A program made the position numbers and the translations under genes. The notes under the pieces were generated by a model. The model saw nothing but the letters and a program-made list of their open reading frames with translations, ran no database searches and had not been told where the DNA came from. 64,000 nt of DNA from Naumannella halotolerans (GTDB lineage Bacteria > Actinomycetota > Actinomycetes > Propionibacteriales > Propionibacteriaceae). Shown piece after piece: positions 41,260-51,218 of the stretch. The stretch covers positions 310,001 through 374,000 of the forward strand of contig NZ_SOAW01000002.1 in assembly GCF_004364645.1 (NCBI RefSeq). Reading direction: 5' to 3'. How positions within the stretch are numbered: the stretch's first letter is position 1; every line of letters starts with the position of its first letter.

Positions 41260-42054
41260 ATGGCGTGGTTGAGCTTCGAGTCCCTGGTGAACGCGCGTGA
41301 TCTGGGAGGTACGCCCACCGCCGACGGCAGGTCGGTGCAGCCGGGCCGGCTGCTCCGCTCGGACAATCTGCAGGACCTGACCCCGGCCGATGTCGGGCAA
41401 CTCCTCGAGCTGGGCCTGACCGATGTGATCGACCTGCGCAGCGACTTCGAGGTCACCCGGGAAGGCCCCGGACCGATGAACTCCGAACCCTCGGTGAGGG
41501 TGCATCGCTACACCTTCCTGCCCGAGGCCGACCACACCCCGTTGCCGACCGACGATGAGGAGGATGTGGCCGAGGTCGCCGCCCGTGCACTGCCCTGGGT
41601 CGGGCTCGAGGCGACGGTCAAGCATGACAATCCCTATGCCTCGCACTACCTGTCCTACCTCGCCGACAAGCCGGCCCAGGTCGCCGGCGCCCTGCGTACC
41701 ATCGCCGAAGCCGAGGGTGCGGTGCTGGTGCACTGTGCCGCCGGCAAGGACCGCACCGGGACCACCATCGCGCTGGCCCTGATGCTTGTCGGTGCCGAGG
41801 AGGACGCGGTGATCGACGACTACGCACTGTCCTCGGAACGGATGCAGTTGATCATCGACCGGCTGTCGGCCTCCACCACCTACCGGGAGAACCTGGCAGG
41901 CCGGCCGCTGAGCTCGCACATGACCCGGCCGGACACCATGCGCGCCTTCATCGACCACCTGGTCGAGGAGTACGGCAGTGTGCAGCAGGCGCTGCAGCGG
42001 ATCGGCTGGACCGACGCCGACACCGAGCGGCTGCGGGCCAAGCTGCTCGACTGA
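41260..42054 (+). CDS. Tyrosine/lipid phosphatase, PtpB-like
   Basis: A 264-residue phosphatase with the P-loop VHCAAGKDRTGTTI (Cys nucleophile, Arg) and the N-terminal NARDLGGTPTADGR and LLRSDNLQDL patterns of the PtpB/Y_phosphatase3 family. The family acts on phosphotyrosine and, in some cases, phosphoinositides. It appears to be monocistronic. Confidence 0.9.
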   Translation: MAWLSFESLVNARDLGGTPTADGRSVQPGRLLRSDNLQDLTPADVGQLLELGLTDVIDLRSDFEVTREGPGPMNSEPSVRVHRYTFLPEADHTPLPTDDEEDVAEVAARALPWVGLEATVKHDNPYASHYLSYLADKPAQVAGALRTIAEAEGAVLVHCAAGKDRTGTTIALALMLVGAEEDAVIDDYALSSERMQLIIDRLSASTTYRENLAGRPLSSHMTRPDTMRAFIDHLVEEYGSVQQALQRIGWTDADTERLRAKLLD

Positions 42055-42129
42055 GCTCTTCCTCCTGCCCGCCCGGCGACGGTAGGGAGAAAAAAGCCGG
42101 AAGAACGGGAATGGACGAACCCTGCCTCC

Positions 42130-42154
42130 AGTTATATGTTTGCGGTAAGCAACT
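42130..42154. promoter_or_regulatory. Promoter and MarR-type operator
   Basis: A TTATAT/TATATG -10 element overlaps the imperfect palindrome AGTT...TTGC-GGTAA-GCAA-CT, about 22 nt before the MarR start. MarR proteins usually bind such sites to repress their own operon. The inner arms (TTGC/GCAA) and outer arms (AGTT/AACT) are visible. Confidence 0.6.
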
Positions 42155-42175
42155 AATGGGAGAGGGTGGCGTCGG

Positions 42176-42640
42176 ATGACGATGAGTGAGCAGCAGGCTC
42201 GCGAGTTGATCCAGTCACTGGGGTCGATGTCACGCACCTTGAAGGCGATCGGCCGGAACAAGGAGAACAGCATCGCCACGTCCAGGGTGTACACCCTGCG
42301 ACAACTGCAGACCGACGATCTGCGGGTCAGTGAGCTGGCCCACCGACTTTGCGTCGACACCTCGGTGACGACCCGGATCGTGCAGTCGCTGGAGACCGAC
42401 GGCCTGGTCACGCGGACCGCGGATCCGGCCGATCGACGGGCGTCCTTGATCAGCATCACCGAGGCCGGCCGCCGGGCCCTCGCCCGCCGGGACGACTGGG
42501 CGGTCGCCCGTACCCGGGAACTGTTTGCCGATTGGAGCGACGAGGATGCCGCTACCGCCACCGCGATCGTGGCCCGACTGCAGGTCGCGATCCAGGACTT
42601 CGATCAGTCAGCGCCGACCGTCGAGCCGGCCAACCACTGA
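42176..42640 (+). CDS. MarR-family regulator
   Basis: A 154-residue winged-helix protein: RVYTLRQLQTDDLRVSELAH, RIVQSLETDGLVTRTADPAD and DRRASLISITEAGR are the family's HTH and wing. An adjoining operator lies upstream. The MFS pump gene starts 20 nt after it, so it probably controls that pump. Confidence 0.92.
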   Translation: MTMSEQQARELIQSLGSMSRTLKAIGRNKENSIATSRVYTLRQLQTDDLRVSELAHRLCVDTSVTTRIVQSLETDGLVTRTADPADRRASLISITEAGRRALARRDDWAVARTRELFADWSDEDAATATAIVARLQVAIQDFDQSAPTVEPANH

Positions 42641-42660
42641 GTGAAAGCGACATCGATCAC

Positions 42661-44295
42661 ATGAGCAATGAACGACCGTGGCCGAGCGCGACCACCGACA
42701 ACCACAATCAGCCGGACGGCGACCCGACACCCGTCACCACCGCGCCGCCCGGTGGTGATGCACCGGCAGAACCCCTGAGCCACAACGAGATCCTGAAGGT
42801 GATGACCGGACTCCTCGGGGTCCTGTTCACTGCCATGCTGGCCACCACCATCGTCTCCACCGCGCTGCCGACGATCATGGCCGACCTGAACGGCACCCAA
42901 CGGCAGTACACCTGGGTGATCACCGCCTCGCTGCTGGCGATGACGGTGTCCACCCCGATCTGGGGCAAGCTGTCCGACGTCTTCAGCAAGAAGTTGCTGG
43001 TGCAGCTGTCGATCCTGTTGTTCGTGCTCGGTTCCATCGGTGCCGGCCTGTCCACGGCCATCGCGCCGCTGATGATCTTCCGCGCCGTCCAGGGCCTGGC
43101 CATGGGTGGTCTGACCGCACTCACCCAGTCGATCATGGGATCGATCATCAGCCCGCGTGACCGTGGCCGCTACAGCGGCTACATGGCTGCGGTGATGACG
43201 GTCAGCACGGTCGCCGGCCCGGTGATCGGCGGTGTCATCACCGACACCCTCGGTTGGCGCTGGTGCTTCCTGATCGTGGTGCCGATCGCGGTCGCCGCCT
43301 CGATCCTGCTGCAGCGGACCCTGCAGCTCGAACACCACCCGCGGAAGGTCCACTTCGACTACGCCGGCGCACTGCTGTTCACCATCGCCGCCGCGCTGCC
43401 GATGCTCTGGGTCACCTTCGCCGGTGAGGACTACGCCTGGCTGTCCTGGCAGACCCTGGCCTTCGCCGTCGGTTTCGGCGTCGCCGCCGGACTGGCCGTC
43501 TTCGTCGAGTTGCGTTCGCCCGAACCGATCGTCCCGCTGCGAGTGCTGGCGAACCGCACCAGCATCCTGATGATCGTCGCCGGTATGGGTGCCGGTGTCT
43601 CGATGTTCGCCTCCGGTGTGTTCATGACCCAGTTCTTCCAGCTCGCCGGCGGGTACGAGCCGACCATCGCCGGTTTGATGACCATCCCGTTGATCATCGC
43701 GCAGATGCTGTCCACCACCATCGGTGGACAGATCGTCAGCCGTACCGGACGTTGGAAGCCGTTGATGATCGGCGGCAGCGTGCTGCTGGTGATCGGGCTG
43801 TTCATGCTCGGCACGGTGGACCACACCACGCCGTACGCCTTCGTCGCGATCTCGATGTTCGTGATGGGTCTGGGAATCGGCACCATGGTCCAGAACACGG
43901 TGCTGGCCGTGCAGAACTCGGTGGCATTGAAGGATGTCGGATCGGCCTCGGCAACGGTCTCCTTCTTCCGCTCCCTGGGTGGCGCAGTGGGCGTTTCCGC
44001 CCTCGGCGCGGTGCTGGCCTCGCAGGTCCAAGGGCATGTGTCTACCAGCCTCGTCCAGGCCGGTGTCGATCCCTCGGTGCTGGGCTCCTCGGGCGGCAAC
44101 CTGGACATCGGGGCGCTGCCTGCGGCCGTGCAGACGATCGTCCACCAGGCCTACGGTGACTCCTTCGGTCTGCTCTTCCAGATCGCCGGTGTGATCTCGG
44201 TGGTCGTGCTCGCGGCGGTGATCTTCGCCAAGGAGACCCGACTGCGCAGCACCATCGACCTGCCGGAGGAACCGAAGGTCGACCTCCAGGCCTGA
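42661..44295 (+). CDS. MFS drug exporter, DHA2 (EmrB/QacA) type
   Basis: A 544-residue transporter with 14 predicted helices. Motif A is WGKLSDVFSKK, motif C GPVIGGVITDTLGWRW, and the N-terminal helix ends TIVSTALPTIMADL, all typical of DHA2 pumps. The 40-residue N-terminal tail is Pro/Asn/Asp-rich. It lies directly after the MarR gene. The substrate is unknown. Confidence 0.92.
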   Translation: MSNERPWPSATTDNHNQPDGDPTPVTTAPPGGDAPAEPLSHNEILKVMTGLLGVLFTAMLATTIVSTALPTIMADLNGTQRQYTWVITASLLAMTVSTPIWGKLSDVFSKKLLVQLSILLFVLGSIGAGLSTAIAPLMIFRAVQGLAMGGLTALTQSIMGSIISPRDRGRYSGYMAAVMTVSTVAGPVIGGVITDTLGWRWCFLIVVPIAVAASILLQRTLQLEHHPRKVHFDYAGALLFTIAAALPMLWVTFAGEDYAWLSWQTLAFAVGFGVAAGLAVFVELRSPEPIVPLRVLANRTSILMIVAGMGAGVSMFASGVFMTQFFQLAGGYEPTIAGLMTIPLIIAQMLSTTIGGQIVSRTGRWKPLMIGGSVLLVIGLFMLGTVDHTTPYAFVAISMFVMGLGIGTMVQNTVLAVQNSVALKDVGSASATVSFFRSLGGAVGVSALGAVLASQVQGHVSTSLVQAGVDPSVLGSSGGNLDIGALPAAVQTIVHQAYGDSFGLLFQIAGVISVVVLAAVIFAKETRLRSTIDLPEEPKVDLQA

Positions 44296-44303
44296 TCGGC
44301 CGA

Positions 44304-45038
44304 TCAGTCGAGCAGTTGGCGAAGGTAGCGGTCCGGGGCGTCGAGGTAGCGGCGCCAGTGCTCGACGAGCTCGAGGTCCTGCCAGGCGGTGTGACGGATG
44401 CCCCAGTCGCCGATCTCCAGGATCTCGGCGCCGGGCGAGGAGGCCAGGACGGGGGAGTGGGTCGCACAGATGACCTGATTGCCCAGTTCGGTGGCCTGGC
44501 GCAATACCCCGATCAGCCGCAGGGTGGAGGAGAAGGACAGGGCTGCCTCGGGCTCGTCCAGGACCAGCAGCCCTTGGGGGAACCGTGGGTTGATGGCCCA
44601 GTCGATCAGCGCGTTGAAGGACTGACCGTGGCTCATCGAGTGGTAGTCGGCATGGGAACCGCCGGGGAGCGACTCGATCCAGCTGAACCAGCCGTGCATG
44701 GTCTCGGCCCGGAGGAAGAACCCGTTGCTCCGTTGTGAGCCGAGGCCGCGCTGCAGGGTCAGCGCCTCGGCCAGCCCGGACTCGCTCGACCGGGTGCTGT
44801 GGGTCGCACTGGTGGTGCCGCCCTCGGGGGACAGACCGTAGGCGATCGCGATCGCCTCGACCAGGGTCGACTTGCCCGAGCCGTTCTCGCCGACCAGGAA
44901 GGTGACTCCGGGCGAGAAGTCCAGACCCTCGGCCAGCAACTGCGCGACGGCCGGGATCGACGCCGGGTAACGGTCGGTGTCCAGACCATGACCGCCCCGG
45001 GCCGAGACGCGGACCAGCGGATGGGTGTCGAAGGCCAT
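44304..45038 (-). CDS. AAA/ABC-type ATPase, stand-alone
   Basis: A 244-residue ATPase with Walker A (GENGSGKSTL), a signature-like MSHGQSFNAL, Walker B (GLLVLDEPEAAL) and the H-loop (ATHSPVLAS). It resembles the AAA_21/SMC-like small ATPases that act alone. The N-terminal HPLVRVSARGGHGL and the C-terminal helix WRRYLDAPDRYLRQLL are typical. The ATG at 45038 begins the conserved part. No partner gene is beside it. Confidence 0.87.
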   Translation of the reverse strand: MAFDTHPLVRVSARGGHGLDTDRYPASIPAVAQLLAEGLDFSPGVTFLVGENGSGKSTLVEAIAIAYGLSPEGGTTSATHSTRSSESGLAEALTLQRGLGSQRSNGFFLRAETMHGWFSWIESLPGGSHADYHSMSHGQSFNALIDWAINPRFPQGLLVLDEPEAALSFSSTLRLIGVLRQATELGNQVICATHSPVLASSPGAEILEIGDWGIRHTAWQDLELVEHWRRYLDAPDRYLRQLLD

Positions 45039-45136
45039 GGGGTCAGTCTGCTCCAACGGTCCGTCGGGTCGGCGGATCCGGGTGGCGGGGCAGCGCAGGT
45101 GCTCGCACACCGCCCGACCCACCCAGGCTCAGGCTC

Positions 45137-45580
45137 TCAGCCGATGGGGCGGATCCGTCCCGAGGCCTCGGCCGGCGGTGGCACCACCGCAGCGCGCAAC
45201 TGTTCGGCGATCTCCGGCGGGAACGCCGAGGAGGCCCCGTCGGTGACATGGACCCCTAGCGTCTCCATGGTCGCCCGGAGGCGCTCGCCGGCCCACAGCT
45301 CGTGCCACAGCCAGATCAGTTTCCGGTTCGCACCGATCACCGAGGACCGGACCTCGACGGCATCGGCCCCCCGTACCTCGGCCAGATAGCGCACATGATT
45401 CTCCACGGTGTAGACCGAGGAACCGGTCCGGCCGGGATACTGCGGCCCCATGCCGAAACGACTGAGCACCGAGTCGGTGGCATTGCCCATGATCAGCACG
45501 TAGAAGGCCTCCGACAGGTGGCCGTTGTAGTCGATCCAATCCGGCCGGATCGGTTCGCTCCAGATCATTGGTTCGCTCAT
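45137..45580 (-). CDS. Acyl-CoA thioesterase (betainyl-CoA type)
   Basis: A 147-residue hot-dog-fold thioesterase (PDWIDYNGHLSEAFYVLIMG with the catalytic Asp, and YTVENHVRYLAEVR). In carnitine-degrading operons the matching enzyme releases glycine betaine from betainyl-CoA. Its ATG overlaps the carnitine dehydrogenase stop. Confidence 0.85.
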   Translation of the reverse strand: MSEPMIWSEPIRPDWIDYNGHLSEAFYVLIMGNATDSVLSRFGMGPQYPGRTGSSVYTVENHVRYLAEVRGADAVEVRSSVIGANRKLIWLWHELWAGERLRATMETLGVHVTDGASSAFPPEIAEQLRAAVVPPPAEASGRIRPIG

Positions 45581-46521
45581 ACCCGGCCCAATGCTCGCAG
45601 GATCGCGATCACACCGGCGTCCCGCTCGGCGACCAACTCGTCGATGCTCCGATCGCCGGCCTCCTCGGCACAACCGTCGACCACCGCATCGCGCAGCTCG
45701 GCGGTCAGCTCGGGAGCCTCCAACCTGGTCCACGGTGACTTCAGCGACGGCCCGAAGTGATCCAGCATGTGCGCCATGCCGCCCTGTCCACCCGCCAGGT
45801 GGAAGGTCAGCAGCGGACCTTGGATCGGCCACCGGAGCCCGGGGCCGTCGGTGATCGACAGGTCGATCTGTTCGACCGTCGCCTCACCGGCGTTCACCAT
45901 GTGCAGGGCCTCTCGCCACAACGCCTCCTGCAACCGGTTGGCGATGAATCCCGGCACCTCCGACTGCATCGTGATCACCGACTTGCCGGCGTACCGGAAG
46001 AAGTCCGAGGCCCAGGTCACCGTGTCCTCGCTGGTCAGCTTTCCCCCGACCACCTCCACCAACGGGATCAGGTACGGCGGATTGAACGGGTGGCCGACCA
46101 CGGTCCGCTCGGGATGTGCGCATCGGGTCTGCATGTCACTCATCGGATATCCGGAGGTGGAGGAGGAGATCACCACCTCCGGTGCCGTCACGGCGTCGAT
46201 CCGCGCCAGCAGGTCCTGTTTCAGTTCCAGGTCCTCCGGTGCGCTCTCCTGGATGAAATCCGTCTCCGAGCAGGCACGTGCCAGATCGGGCTCGAAGGTC
46301 AGCCGGGCCCGGTCCGCGCTGTCGGCCAACCCCAGGTCGGTCAACGCCGGCCATGCCGCATCGATCAGATGGCGCAGCCGACCCTCCGCGCCCGGCGCAG
46401 GGTCCCAGGCGATCACGTCGAACCCGCGGGCCAGGAAGTAGGCACCCCAGCCGGCACCGATCACCCCGGTCCCGACACAGGTGATCGTCCGTACCTGGTC
46501 CGGCCCGACCCGCCCGGTCAT
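45577..46521 (-). CDS. L-carnitine dehydrogenase
   Basis: A 314-residue NAD-dependent 3-hydroxyacyl dehydrogenase-type enzyme. The dinucleotide site is CVGTGVIGAGWGAYFLARGF. The catalytic His lies in VVGHPFNPPYLIPLVEVV and the Glu in the same stretch. In BKACE-thioesterase operons this enzyme oxidises L-carnitine to 3-dehydrocarnitine. The ATGA overlap with the BKACE gene supports coupled expression. Confidence 0.88.
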   Translation of the reverse strand: MTGRVGPDQVRTITCVGTGVIGAGWGAYFLARGFDVIAWDPAPGAEGRLRHLIDAAWPALTDLGLADSADRARLTFEPDLARACSETDFIQESAPEDLELKQDLLARIDAVTAPEVVISSSTSGYPMSDMQTRCAHPERTVVGHPFNPPYLIPLVEVVGGKLTSEDTVTWASDFFRYAGKSVITMQSEVPGFIANRLQEALWREALHMVNAGEATVEQIDLSITDGPGLRWPIQGPLLTFHLAGGQGGMAHMLDHFGPSLKSPWTRLEAPELTAELRDAVVDGCAEEAGDRSIDELVAERDAGVIAILRALGRV

Positions 46522-47411
46522 CGCGTGGTCCTCGAGGACAGGGCGAGGATCTCCCGTGCCTCGTCGGCGGTGGCCACCTTGGCGCCCATGGTCTCGATGA
46601 TCGTCCGGGCGGCGGTCACCAGGTCGGCATTGGTCGCCTTCACCCCGCGTCTGAGGTAGAGGTTGTCCTCCAGGCCCACCCGGACATGACCGCCGAGCAG
46701 GATCGACTGCGCGACCCACGGCAACTGCATCGGGCCGAGGGCGAAGGAGGCCCACACGGCCTCCGGCGGCAGCTGGTTGACGATCGTGGCGAGCAGCTGC
46801 GGATCCGCGGGCATGCCGTACGGGACGCCCATGCAGAGCTGGAACATCGCCGGTGAGTCGATCAAACCCTCGCTCACGAGTTCCTTGGCGAACCACAGGT
46901 GACCGGTGTCGAAGATCTCCATCTCCACCCGGACCCCGAGCTCCTGGATCCGCTTGGCGCCGTCGCGAAGGATGTCGGGCGTACTGACATAGACCAGTGA
47001 GCCGTCACCGAAGTTCAGGCTACCGCAGTCGAGGGTGCAGATGTCGGGCAGCAGTTCCTCGACATGCGCCAGCCGCTCCACCCCGTTCACCAGGTCCGTT
47101 CCCTCGACGAAGGTGGTCGGCTCCGACGGGTCGAGCATCAGGTCCCCGCCCATTCCCGCCGTGGTGTTGATCACCACGTCCACATCCGCGGCCCGGATCA
47201 GATCGACCGCCTCGCGGTAGAGCCCCACCTCCCGCGATCCCTTGGCGGTCTCGGGATCGCGGACGTGGACATGCACGATCGCGGCACCTGCCCGGGCCGC
47301 CTCGATCCCGGCTGCAGCAATCTGTTCCGGAGTCACCGGTACGTGTTCGGAGCGGCCCGGTGTCTCACCGGCGCCGGTCAGGGCACAGGTGATGATCACA
47401 TTACGATTCAT
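46518..47411 (-). CDS. BKACE (3-keto acid cleavage), dehydrocarnitine type
   Basis: A 297-residue DUF849/BKACE enzyme. Metal-binding HVH lies in AAIVHVHVRDPET and Glu in VRVEMEIFDTGHL. The carnitine-type branch condenses 3-dehydrocarnitine with acetyl-CoA to give acetoacetate and betainyl-CoA. The neighbouring dehydrogenase and thioesterase complete the route to glycine betaine. Confidence 0.9.
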   Translation of the reverse strand: MNRNVIITCALTGAGETPGRSEHVPVTPEQIAAAGIEAARAGAAIVHVHVRDPETAKGSREVGLYREAVDLIRAADVDVVINTTAGMGGDLMLDPSEPTTFVEGTDLVNGVERLAHVEELLPDICTLDCGSLNFGDGSLVYVSTPDILRDGAKRIQELGVRVEMEIFDTGHLWFAKELVSEGLIDSPAMFQLCMGVPYGMPADPQLLATIVNQLPPEAVWASFALGPMQLPWVAQSILLGGHVRVGLEDNLYLRRGVKATNADLVTAARTIIETMGAKVATADEAREILALSSRTTR

Positions 47412-47441
47412 GACGGTGAACCTCCTTCATCGACGGTCTTC

Positions 47442-48560
47442 TCATTTCATCGATGCCACGACATTGAGCAGGGCATGGATGCCCAGGTAGGAAAGATCAC
47501 GGAACGCGCGATCGACCAGGAACTCCGAGTAGGGCCACAATGACGTCTTCACCACCACCGCACCGGTTTCGCGATCGATCGCGGCGAACTGCCCGCGGCT
47601 GCCGTCGGCGGTGACCCGTCGGCCGGCATCGTCCATGGGCCACCAGTGCAGTCCGAAACCCGCATGGGTGGTCAGCGAACTCGGCAGTCGTCCGACGCCG
47701 AGGTAGGGCAGCGGCGGGCTGACCGCCTGTTCCACCCAGTCGGTCGACAACACCCTTCGACCCGCCAGGTTCGAGCCGTCACGCAGGAGGGCCGCGATCC
47801 TCGCCCAGTCGCGGGTACAGGCCGCCAGGCCCCCGCCGGCCAGTGCGACACCTTCTCCGTCGACCGACACAGAGGCGGTGTCGGTGGCCCCGAGCAGATC
47901 CCACAGCCGGCCGAGCTCCTCGGCGTAGCCGGTTCCGGTCGCCCGCTCCCGCACCCAGTCGAGAACCTGCGAATCCGGGGTGCAGTAGGCGTACCGACGC
48001 CCGGGCTCCACGGCACCCGGTATCGCGCTCAGCTGCCTTCGGGAATCGGTTCCCTGGTGAAAACTGCCGATCAGCCGGGAGGCTGCGGAGTTCTCGTCCC
48101 AGTAGTCCTCGTCCCAGCCGACGCCGCTGGTCATCGTCAACAGATCGATCACCCTGACCCAGCTGTAACCTGAACCACTGAGCTCGGGGACCAGGTCGAC
48201 GACCAGGCTCTGCAGGTCCAGGACCCCGGAATCGACCGCCTCCCCCACCAGGTGGGAGAGCGCCGACTTGGTCATCGATGCGCCGAGGAACCGCGTCCAT
48301 GGCCCGAACCCCGGTGCGTACCACTCGTGGACGATGGTGTCGTCGATGATCAACAGCAACGATGTGGTGTGGGTGTGATCCCGCCACGCGTCGAGGTCCC
48401 AGGTCGTGCCGGCACCGTCGATGCGCACCTCGAGCGACTGCAGATCCTCCGGCCAGGGCAGCGGGGACTGTGAGGCCCGCAGCATGTCCACCCGGTGGTG
48501 AGGATCCGCCTGCGGATCCACGAATCCCAGGCCGGACAGAACCGAGATGTCGTCCGTCAC
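47442..48560 (-). CDS. Serine hydrolase, beta-lactamase/esterase fold
   Basis: A 372-residue class C beta-lactamase-type hydrolase. The SxxK motif is SMTK in LGASMTKSALSH, the Tyr region is GRRYAYCTPDSQVL, and the third motif is DGSRGQFAAID. It has no signal peptide and starts at a GTG, so it is probably cytoplasmic. Its place in the operon suggests it might free carnitine from acylcarnitines after uptake; that is inferred. Confidence 0.82.
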   Translation of the reverse strand: MTDDISVLSGLGFVDPQADPHHRVDMLRASQSPLPWPEDLQSLEVRIDGAGTTWDLDAWRDHTHTTSLLLIIDDTIVHEWYAPGFGPWTRFLGASMTKSALSHLVGEAVDSGVLDLQSLVVDLVPELSGSGYSWVRVIDLLTMTSGVGWDEDYWDENSAASRLIGSFHQGTDSRRQLSAIPGAVEPGRRYAYCTPDSQVLDWVRERATGTGYAEELGRLWDLLGATDTASVSVDGEGVALAGGGLAACTRDWARIAALLRDGSNLAGRRVLSTDWVEQAVSPPLPYLGVGRLPSSLTTHAGFGLHWWPMDDAGRRVTADGSRGQFAAIDRETGAVVVKTSLWPYSEFLVDRAFRDLSYLGIHALLNVVASMK

Positions 48561-48564
48561 CGGA

Positions 48565-50361
48565 TCATTCGATCCGTGGGCTGTTGGCCAACAGTTTCCG
48601 GGTGTACTCCTGCTTCGGACTCTCCATCACCGTGACCACGGGACCGGCTTCGACGACTTGCCCGGCGCGCAGGATCTCCACCCGGGAGGCGATCGAGCGC
48701 ACCAGTGCCAGATTGTGGGTGACGAAGATCATCGCGATACCGCGTTCCTGCCGCAGCCGCTCCAGGAGCGAGACGATCGATCCCTGGACGGAGACGTCGA
48801 GCGCGGAGGTGATCTCGTCACAGATCAACACATCCGGTTCCGCGGCCAACGCCCGGGCGATCGCCACCCGTTGCCGCTCACCGCCGGAGAGCCGGCTTGC
48901 CTGATACTTGAGTACGGCCGGCCCCAGGGCGACCTGATCGAGCAGTTCCACGACGCGGTCGGTGGCGGCCCGTCCGGAGGCGAGGCCGAACAACTCCATC
49001 GGCCGGCGGACGATCTGTTCGATGGTCAGCCGCGGATTCAGTGACAGGTACGGGTTCTGGAAGATGTACTGGATCCTCTTGCGTTCAGCCGCAGTTCGTC
49101 GGCGGGCGCTGCGGGCAAGATCGACCCCGTCGAAGGTGACGGTGCCGGTCCATTCCCGGTGCAGACCGCCGATCGCCCGGGAGATGGTGGTCTTGCCGGA
49201 TCCGGATTCGCCGACCAACGCGACCACCTCGGCCCGGGCCAGGTCGAAGTTCACATCGTGAACCACCTGCTTGCGTCCATAGAACACGTTCAGCTCGGAG
49301 ACGTCCATGATCACCTCCCGGGTCGAGTCCGGGTCGGCGTCGCGTACATTGCCGCGGTTGATGTCCCAGGTGCCGATCTCACCGACCCGGAAGCAGCGCA
49401 CCGAGTGATCGTCTGCGACCGGCTCCAGGGCGGGTACGGACTCCGCGCAGCTGTCCTCCCGTTCGCTGCACCGGTCATTGAACCGACATCCTGAAGGGCG
49501 TGCCCCGGGCGCCGGGGTACGGCCCGGGATGCCGGTCAGGGCACGGGCCTGACTCAGGTGGGGAATGGAGTCCAGCAACGCCCTGGTGTAGGGATGGGAC
49601 GGGCTGTCGAAGATCGTCTCCTTCTCCCCGAGCTCGACGATCTGGCCGGCATACATGACAGCCACCCGGTCGGCGATGTTGGCCACCACGGCAAGGTCAT
49701 GAGTGACGTACAGCGCGCTGACGCCGTACCGGCGACACAGTTCGGCCAGGGTTCGCAGCACCATGGCCTGGGTGGTCACGTCCAGACCGGTGGTCGGTTC
49801 GTCCAGCACCAGCACCTTCGGCCGCGGCAGGAATGCCATGGCCAGTGCCACCCGTTGGACCTGCCCGCCGGACAGCTGATGGGCATAGCGGCGCAGGAAC
49901 TCGTCGTCATTGGGCAGGCCGACCTCGGCCAGCATGGCGCGGGCAGCCTCGTCACGGGAGGCTTTGGTGCCGATCCCGCGGAGTTCCTGCAGTTCGACGA
50001 TCTGCCGGCCGATCCGGATCGCCGGGTTCAGTGCCGAAGCCGGGTCCTGCGGCACGTAGGCGATCTCCTCACCGCGTACGCGACGGACCTCCTGGGGTGA
50101 CATCTGCAGTACGTCGCGGCCACCAAGCTCCACCGAGCCGGACGAGATCGTCGCTCCGGCGCGCGCGTAGGCCAGCAGCGAGGTGCCGACGGTGGTCTTG
50201 CCCGATCCGGATTCGCCGACCAGTCCGACCACCTCCCCGGGGTGCAGGGTGAGGTCGATGTCGTCGACGACGTCGACACCGGGGCGTCGGGTCAGGGTGA
50301 CGCCGAGATCGGTGACCTGCAGTTCGTCGGCAGTCTCGAACTCATGGGCTGTTGCAGTCAT
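48565..50361 (-). CDS. Fused dipeptide-type ABC ATPase (DppD-DppF)
   Basis: A 598-residue protein with two complete ATPase domains. Residues about 15-330 hold GESGSGKTT, LSGGQVQRVALAMA and LVLDEPTTGLDV, with the CRFNDRCSEREDSC region of DppD. Residues 355-598 hold a second Walker A, LSGGERQRVAIARALA and LICDEITSALDVS. It powers the importer encoded by the next genes. The ATG overlaps the permease stop. Confidence 0.93.
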   Translation of the reverse strand: MTATAHEFETADELQVTDLGVTLTRRPGVDVVDDIDLTLHPGEVVGLVGESGSGKTTVGTSLLAYARAGATISSGSVELGGRDVLQMSPQEVRRVRGEEIAYVPQDPASALNPAIRIGRQIVELQELRGIGTKASRDEAARAMLAEVGLPNDDEFLRRYAHQLSGGQVQRVALAMAFLPRPKVLVLDEPTTGLDVTTQAMVLRTLAELCRRYGVSALYVTHDLAVVANIADRVAVMYAGQIVELGEKETIFDSPSHPYTRALLDSIPHLSQARALTGIPGRTPAPGARPSGCRFNDRCSEREDSCAESVPALEPVADDHSVRCFRVGEIGTWDINRGNVRDADPDSTREVIMDVSELNVFYGRKQVVHDVNFDLARAEVVALVGESGSGKTTISRAIGGLHREWTGTVTFDGVDLARSARRRTAAERKRIQYIFQNPYLSLNPRLTIEQIVRRPMELFGLASGRAATDRVVELLDQVALGPAVLKYQASRLSGGERQRVAIARALAAEPDVLICDEITSALDVSVQGSIVSLLERLRQERGIAMIFVTHNLALVRSIASRVEILRAGQVVEAGPVVTVMESPKQEYTRKLLANSPRIE

Positions 50362-51218
50362 CAGTTGCTCTCCGTCTGCGAGACCTGCGCGATGCCGTCG
50401 GCCAACAGGTTCGTGCCGACGGTGAACAGTGCGATCAGGAACACCGGTCCGAGCACCGACCACGGTTGAGTCGCCAGTGCCAGCCGGTTCTCCTGGATCA
50501 TCTGGCCCCAGTTGGCCACACCCGGGTCGGCGGAGAACCCGAGGAAACCGAGAGAGGCGACGAGCCCGATCGAATAGGTCAACCTCAGGCCGGCCTCGGC
50601 CAGCAGCGGTGCGGTCATGTTCGGCAGCACCTCGGCCAGGATCACCCGGGAGCGTCGCTCACCGAGAGCCTCGGCGGCGATGACGAAATCGCGGGAGACG
50701 ATGCCCAGGGCGACGCCCCGGGCGACCCGGGCCACCCGTGGCGCATGGGAGACTCCGACCAGCAGGATGATCAGCCAGACGGTCGGCTGATCCACCGCGG
50801 TCAGCACCAACAGGGCCAGCAGGATCTGCGGAAACGCCAGAGTGACGTCGTTCAACCGCATGATCACTTCGTCCCACCAGCCGCCGGAGTAGGCGGCGAT
50901 GACGCCGATCAGGACCCCGAGGACCATTCCCAGCAGGGTGCCGAGAAGGGCGATCACGAGGATCGTCCGACCGCCGTACATCAAGCGGGTCAACACATCC
51001 TGTCCGAGGTAGTCGGTCCCCAGGATGCCGACCGCACTGAACGGCGGCCCGGCCACCTCATTCTCACCATAGGGAGCGAAGTAGGGCGCGAAGATCGCGA
51101 AGAGCACGATCAGCAGGGTGATCAGGCCACCGACGACGAAGCGCCGCTGACGTAGCGCCCGGCCGAGCAGCGAGGGTTCGGTCAGCGAATCGGTACCGGA
51201 GGTGTTCGTCGTGGTCAT
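50361..51218 (-). CDS. ABC importer permease, DppC type
   Basis: A 285-residue permease with five or six helices, a conserved GTDYLGQDVLTRLMYGGR segment near the N-terminus and the EAA-type loop EALGERRSRVILAEVLPN. It is the second permease of the importer, and its start overlaps the DppB-like gene's end. Confidence 0.92.
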   Translation of the reverse strand: MTTTNTSGTDSLTEPSLLGRALRQRRFVVGGLITLLIVLFAIFAPYFAPYGENEVAGPPFSAVGILGTDYLGQDVLTRLMYGGRTILVIALLGTLLGMVLGVLIGVIAAYSGGWWDEVIMRLNDVTLAFPQILLALLVLTAVDQPTVWLIILLVGVSHAPRVARVARGVALGIVSRDFVIAAEALGERRSRVILAEVLPNMTAPLLAEAGLRLTYSIGLVASLGFLGFSADPGVANWGQMIQENRLALATQPWSVLGPVFLIALFTVGTNLLADGIAQVSQTESN